From positions 9,587,366 to 9,651,365 of the forward strand of contig NC_088777.1 in NCBI RefSeq assembly GCF_954871325.1: a stretch of DNA of 64,000 nucleotides. Direction: 5' to 3'. The notes under the pieces are model-generated. The model made no database searches and was not told the origin of the DNA. It was given only the letters and a program-made list of their open reading frames with translations. Origin of the DNA: Gordionus sp. m RMFG-2023. Taxonomy: Eukaryota > Nematomorpha > Gordioida > Chordodea > Parachordodidae. The translations under genes and the position numbers were made by a program. This document shows, piece after piece, positions 25,019 through 38,048 of this stretch. Every line of letters begins with the position of its first letter. Positions within the stretch are counted from its first letter, which is position 1.

Positions 25019-26402
25019 ATTGTTTCTTTTTTTCATAATAATTATTTATTTCCCTTTAATTTTTCTTCACATTTCTATTTATATGTTATTTTTAACAATT
25101 CTATTTCAATTTTTGTATCCTACATAATAATTCTTTGACCTTTTATGATTTTTCAACCCTATATTTTTATTTTTTAAATTTCACTTAATTTTTATTTATG
25201 TTTGGCAATCAAATTTTTTTTTTTTATGGCTTTTGACATGTTAAAAAAAATGATAGTTTTATAAATATAGCATCATGCTTTAAAATAATCTATAAAACTG
25301 TGACAAATATAAAATACTCCCATCTCAAAAATGGAATAAAATATAATGTACCCAAAAAAGGCTCACGCGCACACAAGAAATTAAATCAGAAACAGGAAGA
25401 ATATATATTAAATTGTATAAATTTGAATTGCATATTATCCTTAAAAAAGTAGTGTGAAATGATTAAATAGAGATATTATGATGCAGAAATATCAAAATAT
25501 ATGGTATCAAGGTTACTATCTGAATTTAGGTATAGTTTTAAAAGACGTTCAGTTGGAGAAAATACCGAGTCAAACATTGTGATTCGGAAAGAATACGCAG
25601 ATTGATTTGTGTATGTATCCTATATGAAAGAAAAATTTATTTTCATCGATGAGAAGCGGCTTTTCAATATCAATGAGACGGTTATATCAATATTCATGAA
25701 TAATTAAAAATTATATTAAAAATTGTCCAAGGGATAAAGACAATATCCTAATTGTTGCTCACAAAAGATTGCGGGAATATTCAGATTTAACTTTTTTGAT
25801 GGCCTCTGTAACACTATATACTTTAGCCGCGTTGTAAATAAAATGCTAAATTATTTTGAAGAAAGTAATATAATGAATATGATTTTTGTGATGTTCTATT
25901 TCATCACAACCAAACAATTAGAGAATCATTAGAAAGGAGAGAGCGTAAAATATTTACCACCATGCAACCCTTATCTTATAATTCCATTGAAAATATGTTT
26001 TTAAAATGGAAAATTTCGTCAGAAATCAAAATCCTAATACACGGGGAGGAATCAATCGTAGAGTAGAGCATGGAGGGAATATCTGAGGTGAATGCAAAGA
26101 ATTATTTTAAAAATATGTAGTTCCAAAGTAGAAAAGGAGAAAGTTTCTCATTATATATATATATATATGTAATTGTATTGATATGCAAAATATACTAATT
26201 TTAAAAAAATTTGATTGCCAAAGAGAATTAAAAGATAAATCAAATTTAAAAAATAAATCAAAATTATTATGCATGCAAAAAAAGGAAAAAGAATTGTTGA
26301 CATAAAAATAGAGAAGTAAATAAAAATAACAGGGTAAATAAATTAATTTTAAAAAAAAAAGAAAAAAAAATAGAAGAATACGAACGAAAATAAAGAAACA
26401 AT
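25019..26402 (+). mobile_element. Decayed Tc1/mariner (IS630-like) element with long inverted repeats
   Basis: Long imperfect inverted repeats of about 200 bp bound the element: ATTGTTTCTTT at 25019 against AAAGAAACAAT ending at 26402, and TTTGGCAATCAAATTTTTT at 25201 against its inverse near 26203-26222. Between them the plus strand keeps traces of a DDE transposase: FIFIDEKRLFNINETVIS (about 25635-25690) resembles the I.FIDE..FN block, and VKYLPPCNPYL (about 25946-25980), followed in another frame by KYVFKMENF, resembles LPPYSPFLNPIEN.F.KWK. Many stops intervene. Whether it belongs to Tc1 proper or to the fungal-type IS630 group cannot be told here. Confidence 0.55.
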
Positions 26403-26770
26403 AGAAAGGGCAAAAATAGAAAGAATTACTATAAAATGAATGTAATAAAAAAAAATGAACCGTGGAATACTAGTGTTTCATGGCCTGCTGACAATCCTTT
26501 AAAGGGGTATCTTTGACCTCCCAAAGTGTCATCAAATTGGAATTCACATGTTCCAACCATGAGCATTTCTGATTTAGAAGCTATAACTTTTTGTAAAAAT
26601 ATTGTATAAATATAAGATCAAAAGATGGGGGAAAAATATTTGATAAATTACTAAGGCCTCTAACCGCTACTCACAGTATTTCCCAAGATTGAAATTTGAA
26701 AGTGTAAAGAATACGAAAGAAAAAAGTCTTATACCATTTTATTTTACGATATTCAATTATAATAAATAAA

Positions 26771-27573
26771 AGTGCTGCAAAGTAACGTAGATGAACGCAA
26801 CGCCGTTACTAGAAAAAGGAACTCCATTCGTTATTTTTTCAAAAGGTAATGAGTAATGCGTTTTTTTTTGAATTAACGGTAATACTTAAATTTTTTTTAT
26901 TTTATTTTATCATATTATGCTTTTTTTTAAAGAAAAACAATTTCATAAATAATTTAAGCCTACTTTTTATAAGAGATCAACCGCCAAAGTTCTTCGTTTT
27001 TATTTTATTTACTGCATTTTTGTTATTAAATTTTAATACAGTTAAGATTGTTAATCTAATTAATATTGAGTTAATCAAGATTTGTTAAATTTTATCCAGG
27101 ATGTGAACCCGAAACCATTTCAAAAGTTGAGGGTTCAAGGTATTGAAAAAAAATCTTTTAAAAAATTCCTTAAAATAATAAATTATATAAAAATATTCAT
27201 GAAAAATTAATAAAAAGTGTTTTTTACATATAATCCTTTTTCATTTTCTTCGCATATTTCAAAATTTTCACTTTTTTACATCTGGCCCTAATTCAAATTC
27301 ATGGAAGTAAAAATATGAATTCAGATTCTCTGACAAAAATATTTTAAAAAATTGTGATCTGAATGAAGATTCTCGTGAAGATTAAATAAGTATTTTTGAA
27401 AATAAAGATCATTATTAATTATTTGTAATAAATTCCCCAATTGATACAACCTTCCAATTCTCTGCTCCATTTGAACGTATGTTTAGCAGGGAAAAAATAA
27501 ATAAAAATATAATATGTAGTTTTTTTAAAGTAACGAGTAACGCATTTCTTTTTTAAAGTAACGTTTGCAGAAT
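26771..27573. mobile_element. Probable non-autonomous hAT element
   Basis: The left part reads GTGCTGCAAAGTAACG, followed by GGTAATGAGTAATGCG. The right part, inverted, reads CTGCAAACGTTACTTT, followed by GCGTTACTCGTTAC. AATAAATA occurs just outside both ends but not at identical spacing. The interior has no transposase; the frame at 26849-27088 is low-complexity hydrophobic sequence read from T runs. Boundaries are approximate. Confidence 0.5.
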
Positions 27574-30029
27574 TAATAAATACCATTAAATTTCATATAA
27601 ATCTAATTTTTTAAAATTTACTTGTTTAAATAATTTAGGGTAGTTGATTTTACTTTTAATCGAAGAAATTATACTCTTGCAAAAATATAGATTAACAAAA
27701 ATTCTATGTTATAACTTAAGGCAAATTTATTATTTCATATATATATATATTAAAAATGACAGATATTTTCTACTACAAAAAAAATAAATCATTTTTCTTT
27801 CGATATTTTATTCAATAAAATTATTTTATCTCAATGCTATTCTGTTTCTTTCTAGATTCGTGAAATTGGCAATAAATGATGATATAGCTCTGACGAGAAC
27901 ACAGTTAAGTGACATTGTTTATTGTAAAATCCACCAAATCTATGAACAATCAATATATAAGTGTTAGTAGACACAAATATTTTCTTTATAGATTTTACGA
28001 TTAAATCTTAAAGTTAAAACTTAAATGCATTCATCCTATTGAAATTAGAACCCTAAAAAATCGTTGTTTTCCTTTTATTTGACCCGTGTCCTGTTATAAA
28101 AAAAATACTTCAACAGGACTGAATTACAGAAGATAATTTGCCGAAAAAACCCAGCAATAATTTTCTTTTTAGAGAAAAATCTTTTTAATCTACATTTTTA
28201 TAATTCCTTGAAGATCATTTTTTTTTATCTAATTAATTAGTAATTTGCCTAATCTCCTTGGTATAAATTGCTATGGAGATAATGGCGATTTAATTGATTT
28301 GAAATGAAATCACGAATTTAAATTTCCTCCAAGGAAAATTAAAATTTCAAAATTTAGGTAATAAATTAAAAACGGTCAGTTACGGTTCATTAAATTATAA
28401 CGGTTCGTTCTGGTTTCGCGGTTCCGTTTTCGGTTTGAAGCCCTGACAGGATTAATTTTATAATGGAATAGAGAAATGTATCTTAAATAATATTTTGCTT
28501 TATAATTTCTCGGGCTGATTTTTTCTTAATAGTTTTGAAAATTGTTTTTACTATTTTATTACAGGTCTAGTATAATTTATTAGTAAAGGGTGATATTTTA
28601 TTGAGAATTTTCGTAGACCAATGGCTAGAGGCAGGATACCAATTTAAATAAGGAACGATTACCTCATTATTTAAACTATATTATAAATTTGATAAATGTT
28701 AATATTCTATTTTAATTAGAGAAGAAATTTTTTTTTTACTTGTGATTAGTGCCACAATGGCTAGGAATAATATCTTGACCATTTTTCCTTTTTTTTCAAA
28801 TATGAAGGGTAGAAGATAAAACTATAATTTTAAAATTAAAAATAAAAAATGAAATAAAATCTCGTTATAATATTCTAACTAAATTGGATAGTTTAATATT
28901 ATATCAAATGCTATAGATAGATATATTACAAGCACAAATATTTGCAAAGTCGAGAAAAAAAAGGAATTTATTCCAATATTAAATTTTTTTTTAATTTAAA
29001 AATCCTAGATTATTCAAGGATTTTATTTTTCTAAATAAAATTAGATAATAATATACTATACAAATATTTCTGTGCAAATAAAATTTAATTATTTGAAGAA
29101 AAATAAAATCAAAGAATAATAATTACCATACCTTTGTCCTCTGAAATGAGTATTGATCAAAATTAATTAAAAAAATTCAGGCAATTATATATCTCAGAGA
29201 CTAATCCTAACCTCAGGCCATAAAAGTTTCATAATAAAAAAATCCTGGCCGAGCTTAAAAAAAATAATACCATGATTCATCATTTAACATTCCTTCTCTT
29301 ATCATTGCTAGAAACCATTTATAAAATATATACTGAAAATTAATTATTTTTTTAAAAAAAAGGCCAAACCAAAAAAGTAAAAAATATAGATCACAGATTA
29401 AATGGTGCTGGGGAGGGGAATGGTTTGGGATTAGAGCACGGAACATATAGGCGTATCCAGGATTGGGCGGGAGGTGCACTATCAGGGTTAAAAATATTTG
29501 TAAAACAATGGGTGGGAAATAAGTCAGTGAATTTTAAATATTTTTAAGGCGAAATGAGCAGAAGACTTCTATTTATTAAATAATCCTTTTTTTTTAATTT
29601 CATAATATTTCATATTTTAAAATTTAAATACAAATACATTAAAATAAAATAAACAAAGAGCCAAACCAACCATTGAGATTCGGGTTAAAACCCACCCATT
29701 CGAGAATTCTAGGTATGATACAGACAAATTTATTTCATATAATTTAAAAAATTAAAAGCGACTAAATAATATTTTAGCTGACCGCGGCACAATATTATAA
29801 GATCCTCAATTTCTATTAAAAATATAAGAAATAATCGTGGATTCAAAATGCAAATATTTTTTTAAATAACTATTTTAGGGAGTAGTTAAGTAATGTATTA
29901 AATAAATTCACCTATGAATTAATTTTCTCTGCCTTGTGCTTTTTTTGCTCTCTAATAGCAGTTTCGATTTTCATTTAAGCGACATAAAAAATTATTTATC
30001 TTTAATATTATTATTTCTTCTAGCTTCTT
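27574..30029. other. Non-coding DNA with transposon-end fragments
   Basis: No gene. About 28370-28444 is a solo end: AACGGTTCG...CGGTTCCG...GGTTTGAAGCCCTG, the inverse of a CAGGGCTTCAAACCG terminus. About 29447-29480 (TAGGCGTATCCAGGATTGG) matches the terminus of the MITE family seen at 61355. Neither has a recognisable partner nearby. Confidence 0.45.
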
Positions 30030-30132
30030 ATAAGTTTCAGGGGGGGGGGCTAGATTATCGACTTACGAAATCTTGCTACTTCATCAGCAGTTCAATATCA
30101 TTCGGATGTGGAATGTATTCCAATGTCGACAG
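30030..30132 (+). CDS. Candidate upstream exon of the cysteine-rich gene
   Basis: Low-confidence call. TTTCAG precedes a G9 run and an open frame with two cysteines (LTKSCYFISSS and SFGCGMYSNVD). The exon would end GTCGACAG before GTGTGT, phase 2, and that phase fits the exon starting at 34840. The upstream frame from 29936 contains a hydrophobic stretch (LSLILLFLLASYKF) that might be a signal peptide. It is AT-rich enough to be chance, and the G run is suspicious. Confidence 0.25.
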
Positions 30133-30505
30133 GTGTGTGTTATGAATTTGGTAATTAAGCGAATATCATTTTGAAAAAAATAAATTGATTAAAATTCTAA
30201 TAAATAAATGGTGCATCTAGAGATAGTTATATAAATGAATTATTATTATTGAACTGATATATATATAATGAGTGTATTCTAATATTGACAGGTGTATGTT
30301 ATGAATTTGGTAATTAAGCGAAAATCATTTTGAAAAAATAAATAAATTGATTAGGTGTATGTTATGAATTTGGTAATTAAGCGAAAATCATTTTGAAAAA
30401 AAAAATAAATTGATTAAAATTCTAATAAATAGATGTTGCATTTCTAGAGATAGTTATATGAATGGATTATTATTATTAAATTGATATATATATATATATA
30501 TAATG
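30105..30505. repeat. Three-unit tandem repeat
   Basis: The segment GTGTTATGAATTTGGTAATT, then AAGCGAAAATCATTTTGAAA, recurs starting near 30137, 30296 and 30357. The first and third are followed by ATTGATTAAAATTCTAATAA, an AGAGATAGTTATAT block and a TATATATATA run. The middle unit is shortened to about 61 bases. The first unit begins at the proposed exon end GACAG/GTGTGT and the second repeats that edge as GACAG/GTGTAT. Confidence 0.75.
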
Positions 30506-30684
30506 AAAATATGCTTTCTAAAATTAAATATACGAATCTTAAAATAAGATTTTTATATTACAATATTACTAATTAATAAAATAAAAAATAAAATTAAATT
30601 AAATTAAATTAAAACGTAGATAAATAAAAAAAAAGGAATCCCTATAAAGTTAGAGCGAATTTATAATATTCATCAAATATATGT

Positions 30685-30809
30685 ACAGTGTTGTGCAGAT
30701 TTAATTTAAAATATTTCCATATTTTAACAATTTCTTGCAAGCAAATAATTTTATTTTCAAATAAATTGAAAAATATGGATATGTTTTAAATTAAATCTGC
30801 AAAACACTG
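30685..30809. mobile_element. 125-bp near-perfect hairpin MITE
   Basis: The left arm CAGTGTTGTGCAGATTTAAT and its continuation to ATTTCCATATTTT are matched by the right arm inverted (CAGTGTTTTGCAGATTTAAT). This gives arms of about 40 bases around a 40-base loop. The CAGTGTT terminus is that of the hAT families here. The target duplication is not clear. A transcript would fold into a long hairpin. Confidence 0.7.
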
Positions 30810-33800
30810 TATAAAGTTGTTTTTTTAAAAAAATTGTTCGACCTTCGTAATAAACTATCAATATTTGTTTTAATATATTTGAATCATTTTTATAAGAAAG
30901 GTCAGAAATAAATTTCTGAAAATCGATTAAATTAAGTTTCCTAAAACACTTTAATTAAAATTTTTAGAGATATTTACACAAGAGGTCATTCATTTATTCT
31001 AGTGAACTTAAAATAGAAAGTGAAAATTTGTTGAGTTTTCAGCCTTGCTTCCAGCAATGTGTTTGTTCTTAAAATCAAGATATCCGCCATTTACTACTAT
31101 GATATTATTACCTAAAATAAATATAATGGAAATTTAATAATTCATAATTTTACGTACATTATAAAGCGCCCTTGGTTAATCGGAAAGCAGGCTGCAAAGA
31201 TATAGGCCTCTTCGATGAATTTTGAGCCTGATTCAGCCAAGACCTTAAAATAGGACTCTAATTCATAGCTAAAAAATCCAATATATTTTTTTTCAAGACT
31301 CTAACAGAGATCTGGTTGATAGAGGCTTGTAAAAAAAAATCAAAATTGGCTTGATTATGCTTTGAATAATATGATTAACGAAAAAACTATCTGAAATATT
31401 TCTCTATCAAGTTTGCCCTAAGATTTTACTAAATATATTCAAAGTTGTTATCCGATATTGATCTTTGTATCGAACGCTATGGAGCTACTGTTAAAATTTA
31501 GATATATCGACTTATTGTGTTGCATTTTTGAGGTACTTATAATGAAAACTTAATAAATTTTTCCTCCTTTTTTTAGCTTATATTATATTATTTTAATATA
31601 TAAATTTAGAAGTAAAAAAATATTTAATTTTTATATAAGTTGAGATTATTAAAATTAGTACATCATTAAATAACTAAAATTAACAAAATAAATAAAAATA
31701 ATTAATTTTATTTAAATTAAAAAAATTCTCATTTTAAAAATCATATGAACAATGTCATTTCTTATTTTAAACAACTTTTTAAGTGATTTAGAATTTTTCG
31801 ATTTCATTTCTTCTTGTAAAGATTTAAATTATATCATATAGGAGAATAAATTTATAATATCAGCTATTTTCCGCTCAAATTTAATTTTTTTATACTATGG
31901 TTGGATCTAAAACTCAGAGAATCGATCAATAAAAGAAGAGCTGATGATTCATAGGCGCCGACTTCATAGGGACTATGGCTTTCACATCCAAAAATGAAAC
32001 AAAGAAGAAAATAAACTTATACTTTTTAGATAATCTCAGTGAGGTTGCTAACAAGAGAAAAAAATTTATTACACCAAATAAAGCTTTTGAAACTTTTTAT
32101 TTCTTAAAATGATGATAACAATATTTGCCCAAATATAAGTTTTATTCTGACATCCAAAGTTCTTCTATATATTTTCAAAATTTTGGTTATAAAATAGAAA
32201 AATAATAAGAATTCCCAATAAGTGCTGCAAAGCGATCGTTTTCAGGACTTACATGACTAAATTCTTATTTACTTTCTAGGATGAAACAGCGACGATTAAA
32301 TCATATCCCAATTTTAAATGTTATTAAAGAAGCAGAATAGAAGTTGATCTATGTGATAATGAATATTTTTATAATTAAATAAAATAAATATAAATGATAA
32401 AGATTTTATTTTGCCTTAACATATTAACATTTATATTATATCGTTGAAAAAAAAAGATATATTAAATATTATTTAGTGTATTATAAAAAAAAATAAGATT
32501 TTCTATACAAAATTTGCATTTTTTTTACAATTAAAATTTGATTCGGTTTTTCAAGTTATGATTATGAATATATCTTTTAAAAAAAATTCCATCACCATAG
32601 ATTATTTGTAAATAATAATTAGATAGTTATTAACTTCTCAAATTTTAAAAATTGAAAGGACTTAAATGATCTGACATATTTAGCACACGTCTTAGTAGAT
32701 TTACTGTTTTTCGAATATTAAACAATTATTTACAATATATAACACCTAATAAAATAGAAAATTCAATATTTTTAAAAAATTGTATCTGATAAGTATCGAC
32801 AGGTCTCTTTTTAGAATTTGATATCGAGATTGGTAATATATACTATTCAAAAGTATCGTTAACAAGTTCTGAATATTTTTTTAAAAACAAGTCGACGATA
32901 CAATTAATTAAATAATATCAACGTCTTAAATTTTCCCTTTTTTTTAAAACTAAGTTGTCCACAAATGTAATTTCGAAATTTTATCATCCACTAAAAAAAA
33001 TTAAAATTATTTATTTTCACATAAAAAATGAACCTTAATTTAGGTCAAAATCACCACTTAAAAATGAAATAAAATACAATTAGGGTGTGGCTAGAGGCAA
33101 ATTAATTTTTAAATTTTATTTATACAAAAAAATAAATTAAATTTTTTTAAAATAATTGTAAAGATGGGCAAAGGCCGAATAATTTCTTATATTTTTATTA
33201 ATTTGAAGAAATAAAAACCAATATATATATTATTAAAATTAATTTGATGCTTACAAATACGAAATTCATAAACTGTCATATACATACAAAAAAATACCAT
33301 TTACAATTTTTCAATTTTATTTTACAACACCTCAGATAATTATATTTGAAGGATATTTAAGGTAATTTTAATATAAAAAATTGTGATATCGAGAAAAGAA
33401 AAATACAAGTTATTTAAAAAATAATTAAATCTTTAAATCAAAACTTTTTTATTTTATAATTTTAAATTTATTTAAAGATATTTGATTATTCCATATCATC
33501 ACGAAAACCTTTAAAAAAAGATGAACATACGATTATTCGAATATATGACCAGTTTTGTATATATTTCTTTATTGATCAGCACAAGTATAATTAAAAATTT
33601 TTTGAAAAAAAATATTATAGATAAATTCATAATAAAAATATTATTATTTTTTCCTGATATGGAATTTCGTCGTATTCTAAATAATTAGAACCATTCCAAT
33701 TCAAAAGGAGGGTAGCAGTGACATCATTCCTTATTAAATATCAATCTACCTATTTATGCGCCAAAATTTTTAGAAAGATAGGAGGTTGATTGTTTCATAT

Positions 33801-34839
33801 CTTATTGAACAAGATTAGTTTGGTTAAATCTTATGTTTTTAACTTTAAAAGTTATTTTAAACTATTTTTTCCTATTTGTTTAGATAAACAAACAATAGTT
33901 TATCAAAATATCATAAATAAAATTTAAAATTTAAAAATTCATGTTTAAATTTCCATAATAATTGATATCATAGTAATAATCTAAATTCTACATAAAATTT
34001 AGGCTCTAAAAATAATTATTATATATTTTTTGATATTTTTTAAATTATGTTCTAGCAAATGATTTTGTCCATGACATAAATTTCTAGTATATAATAATAG
34101 AAGTGTCCTAGCAAAAGAGTCCAATGCTGCTTTGTTGCGCGAATTCAAATTATTATTTAATTATCGTGCGACTGAGAATGGACAGATTAATAGGCCGGAG
34201 TCGTTGTCTGTTTAATAGCTAACTGAGTTTATAAAATTTTCTATTATAATTTTTTTTTAATTAGTATCAGTGATTATTAAATTATCATCATGATTGGAAA
34301 CGAAAGTATATCCAGCAAAATTGATCTCATTTAACTATTTTATAAACTCGATTAGCGATTATGGCGCATCGCGATATAGCTAAGAAAAATATATTTGGTG
34401 TAAAAATCTGCCTCATACACTTTTTATAACAAAATTGTTGATACAAAAATACCTGTCAATATTTTAGCCTAGTTTTATATTAATAGGTTCCTAGATATAA
34501 ATATAATTTTGGAAACAAAAAGGCGCATTTTAGCTTTAATGATCTTTTAGTGGAAAAAAAATAGTTTATTAAGTATTTATTTAAAAACTATTACATGTTT
34601 TAAATAGAATTTCTTTAGTAAAAATCAGTGATCTGCAGGCCATGCCCTAAGCCGACCCAGGTACATGGGCTGAGCTGTATATTACAAAACCAAATATTTT
34701 AAATATTTTTTTAAAAATATTTATCAAATTTTATTTCAATATTGATGACACACACTTTCACTTTTATTAGTTTATCATATGGTTGCTTTATCAACCAATT
34801 AATAATTTATATTATATAAAAAAACAAAGTAGTATTTAG
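30810..34839. other. Non-coding DNA (possible long intron)
   Basis: No exon, repeat family or RNA gene was recognised in these 4 kb. If the candidate exon at 30030-30132 is real, this is the main part of an intron of about 4.7 kb; otherwise it is intergenic. A GC-richer patch near 34130-34210 and another near 34635-34675 (CTGCAGGCCATGCCC, CCCAGGTACATGGGC) may be worn transposon ends. Confidence 0.4.
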
Positions 34840-37677
34840 TCAAATCGAAGACTTAAGCGTAAGAAGGAATCCGGAATTTATAAATTCCCAAATATCGAGT
34901 ACTATCTCTCCTTCAGGATCTGGACCATGCTATTTGAATAGTTTCGATACCTGCTTCACCCCCATAATCAATGATGTTCTCCCCTACCTGCAAGATAACC
35001 CCAATTCTTCCTCTATCCGGAATAACAATTTGGCAGTCTCATTTGAAACTATTTATGATATTTGCCAGTATACATTTTTATAATCGAACATATATATTAA
35101 AAAAAAATTAAGATGAGAAGATTTGAATTATAATTTTGTTGAGCATAGTTATAACTATTATAATTGTTATTGATTTTACAGATATTTGCATTAAGGAGAG
35201 CATTTTTTATTGAATAAAGTTAAGAGAATTCTATTTATAAATTGATTCGTGTTTTAAATATAAATAATAGATTTTCATGTTATAATCTTATGGAAACAAA
35301 TAGAACAATTATTTGGTATGATAGAATGATGGAATAAGTGGAATATTATTGACCACTACTATCCAGCAATGCCAAATAATAAAATTTTTCCCATAATTTG
35401 TGCTTGGGTCTTCCTTTTATTCTAATTATCACCATTTATTAAAACTTACCTAAACAAATTTGCCAATCTTGTGTCCGTATGTCCAAGCCTTTTTATACAT
35501 TGGTTTTTTTTGAAAACACAAAATAAAACGTTAACGTTCAGGGGATTCAAAGGTGATTAAGAAACGCCGGAACATAAATCCTATTTTCCTAGTTTTCCTA
35601 AAATTTCCCAGATTCTCGGAACTTTTTGAATGATAAAAATGGAAAAAACGAAAACATTCCTAAATGAACATAGGCACTATTTTTTTTATAAGGACCTGAA
35701 AAGGAGCGAAAAGTTTAAAAAATCCTTTTATTCCGGGTCTCTGAAATATATTAATGTTACTAATCATTTGGGGGGTGGGGAAAAATATTTTCAGAGGTTA
35801 CTACAAATACAAATCGTGTCTTCAGGGATTGGTGACAAGATGTTTTGAATACCCAAATGCTGAGGCTTTGGTCAACTCTGCATCTTATTCCAAAGCTGGA
35901 ACTATCGAATACACATGTAATATAGTGGCCGATTCACAGAAGTTTATTTAATTCGTTTATATTACCTAAAACTTTATAAATGTTAAAATTTGTAAAGCAT
36001 CTATTAAAACTTTCAAGGGTGCATCTAAAATAAAATTTTGACTTTAGACGCCCCTATATATTAAAACCTATTATTTCAAACTAAACCAGTAACATTTTAA
36101 ATAGGTTTTTCAGTTTAAAACAAGTTTAAAATGGAAATTTTACAAGTTTAAAAAGATACCTTATAAGTTTAAAAAATACTTTACAAGTTTGAAGAGATAT
36201 TTTACAGGCTGAAAACGATATTTTTCTAGGAATGTGCTTTAAATATTTTTTATATATACTAGTTTATAAAACTAAAGGAGAAATTTAATGAGCTGTCATA
36301 CTTTGGTTTTGTTAAATTATTATTTTGAGGTCATTTTAAAAGGAAATATAACTTGACAATTATCGAGATTGTAAAAATTTTATAATCAAGCACGCATATT
36401 ATATTGCTAAATTTATTTTTAAAATAATCAAGTAATTACAGACTACGCGCTTTCAACGACGTCTGTCGCAACTATTTAGTCACATGTTTCGTTCGCTCCT
36501 TAATCGAAATTTCATCCCTGAAAAACTGCCAGTATAAATCTATATATATTTTTCCAGAATTTAAATTCAAACTAATAGATTTTTGCTAAAAACACAAGTG
36601 AGAATAAGTCTAAAAAAATGGGTATCTCCATAATTTAAATTCTAATGAGTCTTTGTATTTGAAAAAATTTGAAATGCATTCCTACTTACTCCACGGGGGG
36701 TTGCAGGAATGTCTGTTATATATATAGTACAGATAATATTATAAAGAAAGTTATATGAAATTTTAATCTCTATACATTCCCTGATATTGGGTGTAAAATT
36801 CATATTTATGGACCTAAATTATTTTTGTATCAAAAAAAGAATTTTAAATAATCTTCGAACCAAAATAATTTTAAGCAAAAGATACACGTGTTCCTAAAAA
36901 GGAATGATGGTTAAATTTGAAAATCTTTATTTGTATGTTCTGCTTAAGGTATAAGAATTCCATAGGTTCAAGTTTATAATTTAATTTGTGAACCAAATTT
37001 TATTAAAAACTAAAGATGCTAGAAGCATATAAAATAAACATTTTTGAAATTTTACTATTGTTCCTTTTTAGGAACCCAATTATGTTTTCCTTAAAATTAT
37101 TTTGGTTCCTATTTTTTTTTAAATCTCTTTTTTATATATAACATTCATGTAATGCTTTTTAGGTTTTATACAAACTTTTTATATTTCTTTATATATTAGA
37201 AACAAATTTATATTTTTTATAATAAAATGTTATACACAAATATAAAATTTGTTATTTTAGATCCTGGAAAAATTTTCAAACGTGCATCACAGATTTTGAA
37301 TTAGACAAAACTTGCCAAATTTCTCGTATTGACAATCTCCCTTTTCATCGCGAAAATATTAAAAAACAAGTATATAATAATTATGTATTTTATCATTTAT
37401 TCAATAAAAATAAAATGTTGAAGTAAATACATTAAAATCCCTAAATATTTTATGAATTTTGTAAAAATATATATTGCTCAAGATAAACATTTCGTGTACA
37501 GACAGGGATTTTAGATTTCCACCTAATATATCTCCACCCTCAAATTATCAAACACCAATCCCGATAAGAAATAGTGCTGGAAGAAGATTAAAGAGAGGGT
37601 ATAGAGATTTAGGATGTCCAAAATTTGTGGATTTTATTATGACAGCGGTTCAAGATATGATTAACTTTCGATTATAA
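34840..37677 (+). CDS. Unrecognised cysteine-rich, probably secreted protein
   Basis: Four exons join with GT-AG borders and consistent phase: 34840-35067, 35795-35941, 37261-37422 and 37506-37677. They encode about 236 residues. Cysteines occur at a spacing typical of small secreted domains: CYLNSFDTCF, ETIYDICQGYYKYKSCL, GLVTRCFEYPNAEAL, TIEYTCNIVADS, then KNFQTCITDFELDKTC. The helical, evenly spaced cysteine pattern recalls uncharacterised secreted families of invertebrates such as DUF19/T20D4.11-like proteins, but I cannot assign it. The C-terminal part is basic (SAGRRLKRGYRD). The third exon has two possible donors, at 37370 and 37423; only the second keeps the frame into the last exon. 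The signal-peptide exon is missing or is the weak candidate near 30 kb. AATAAA followed by an A run lies near 37838. Confidence 0.55.
36111..36235. repeat. Degenerate 21-bp tandem repeat in an intron
   Basis: Five to six units of the form ACAAGTTTAAAAAGATATTTT follow each other with small changes, ending in ACAGGCTGAAAACGATATTT. It lies in the intron between the second and third called exons of the cysteine-rich gene. No function is implied. Confidence 0.7.
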
Positions 37678-37960
37678 ACCGATGCTTTTTAGTTAATTAT
37701 TATTACAAAATATCTCATTATTAATACATTAATTTACAATTATATATTTATACTATTGTTATAAATTAGGTAAATCAAACCATAAATATAGTAGGGTGAT
37801 AACGAATTTGGTCTTCATAATACCATATTGTATGCATAATAAAAATTTATAATTTAAAAAAAAAAATTTACATATGATTCTGAAAAAAAAAATCATCTTT
37901 AAACCTTATTTGAAAGAAAAGGGAAATATATTGAGCATATTAACCCCACACTAAAATCTC

Positions 37961-38048
37961 TAGTGTTGTTTAATGGCCCGATTAATATTTTAGCAAAAAT
38001 AATATTATCTAAGCCTCGAGATTTGGTAAATAGATGTCTAAACCTTTT
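37961..38048. mobile_element. Left half of a palindromic MITE
   Basis: TAGTGTTGTTTAATGGCCCG, AAAATAATATTATCTAAGCC, TCGAGATTTGG and ATGTCTAAACC follow the order of the complete copy at 23068-23262. The match stops at the centre of the palindrome, so the right arm is missing. Confidence 0.65.

Noticed and set aside
26465-26590. Minus-strand open stretch with FDDTLGGQRYPFKGLSAGHE after a possible acceptor
   Set aside because: No partner exon, no recognised family; it may be a fragment of a transposon coding region. Not strong enough to call.
33000-33600. Possible replication origin or matrix-attachment region because of extreme A/T content
   Set aside because: The whole window is similarly AT-rich, so composition alone gives no support.
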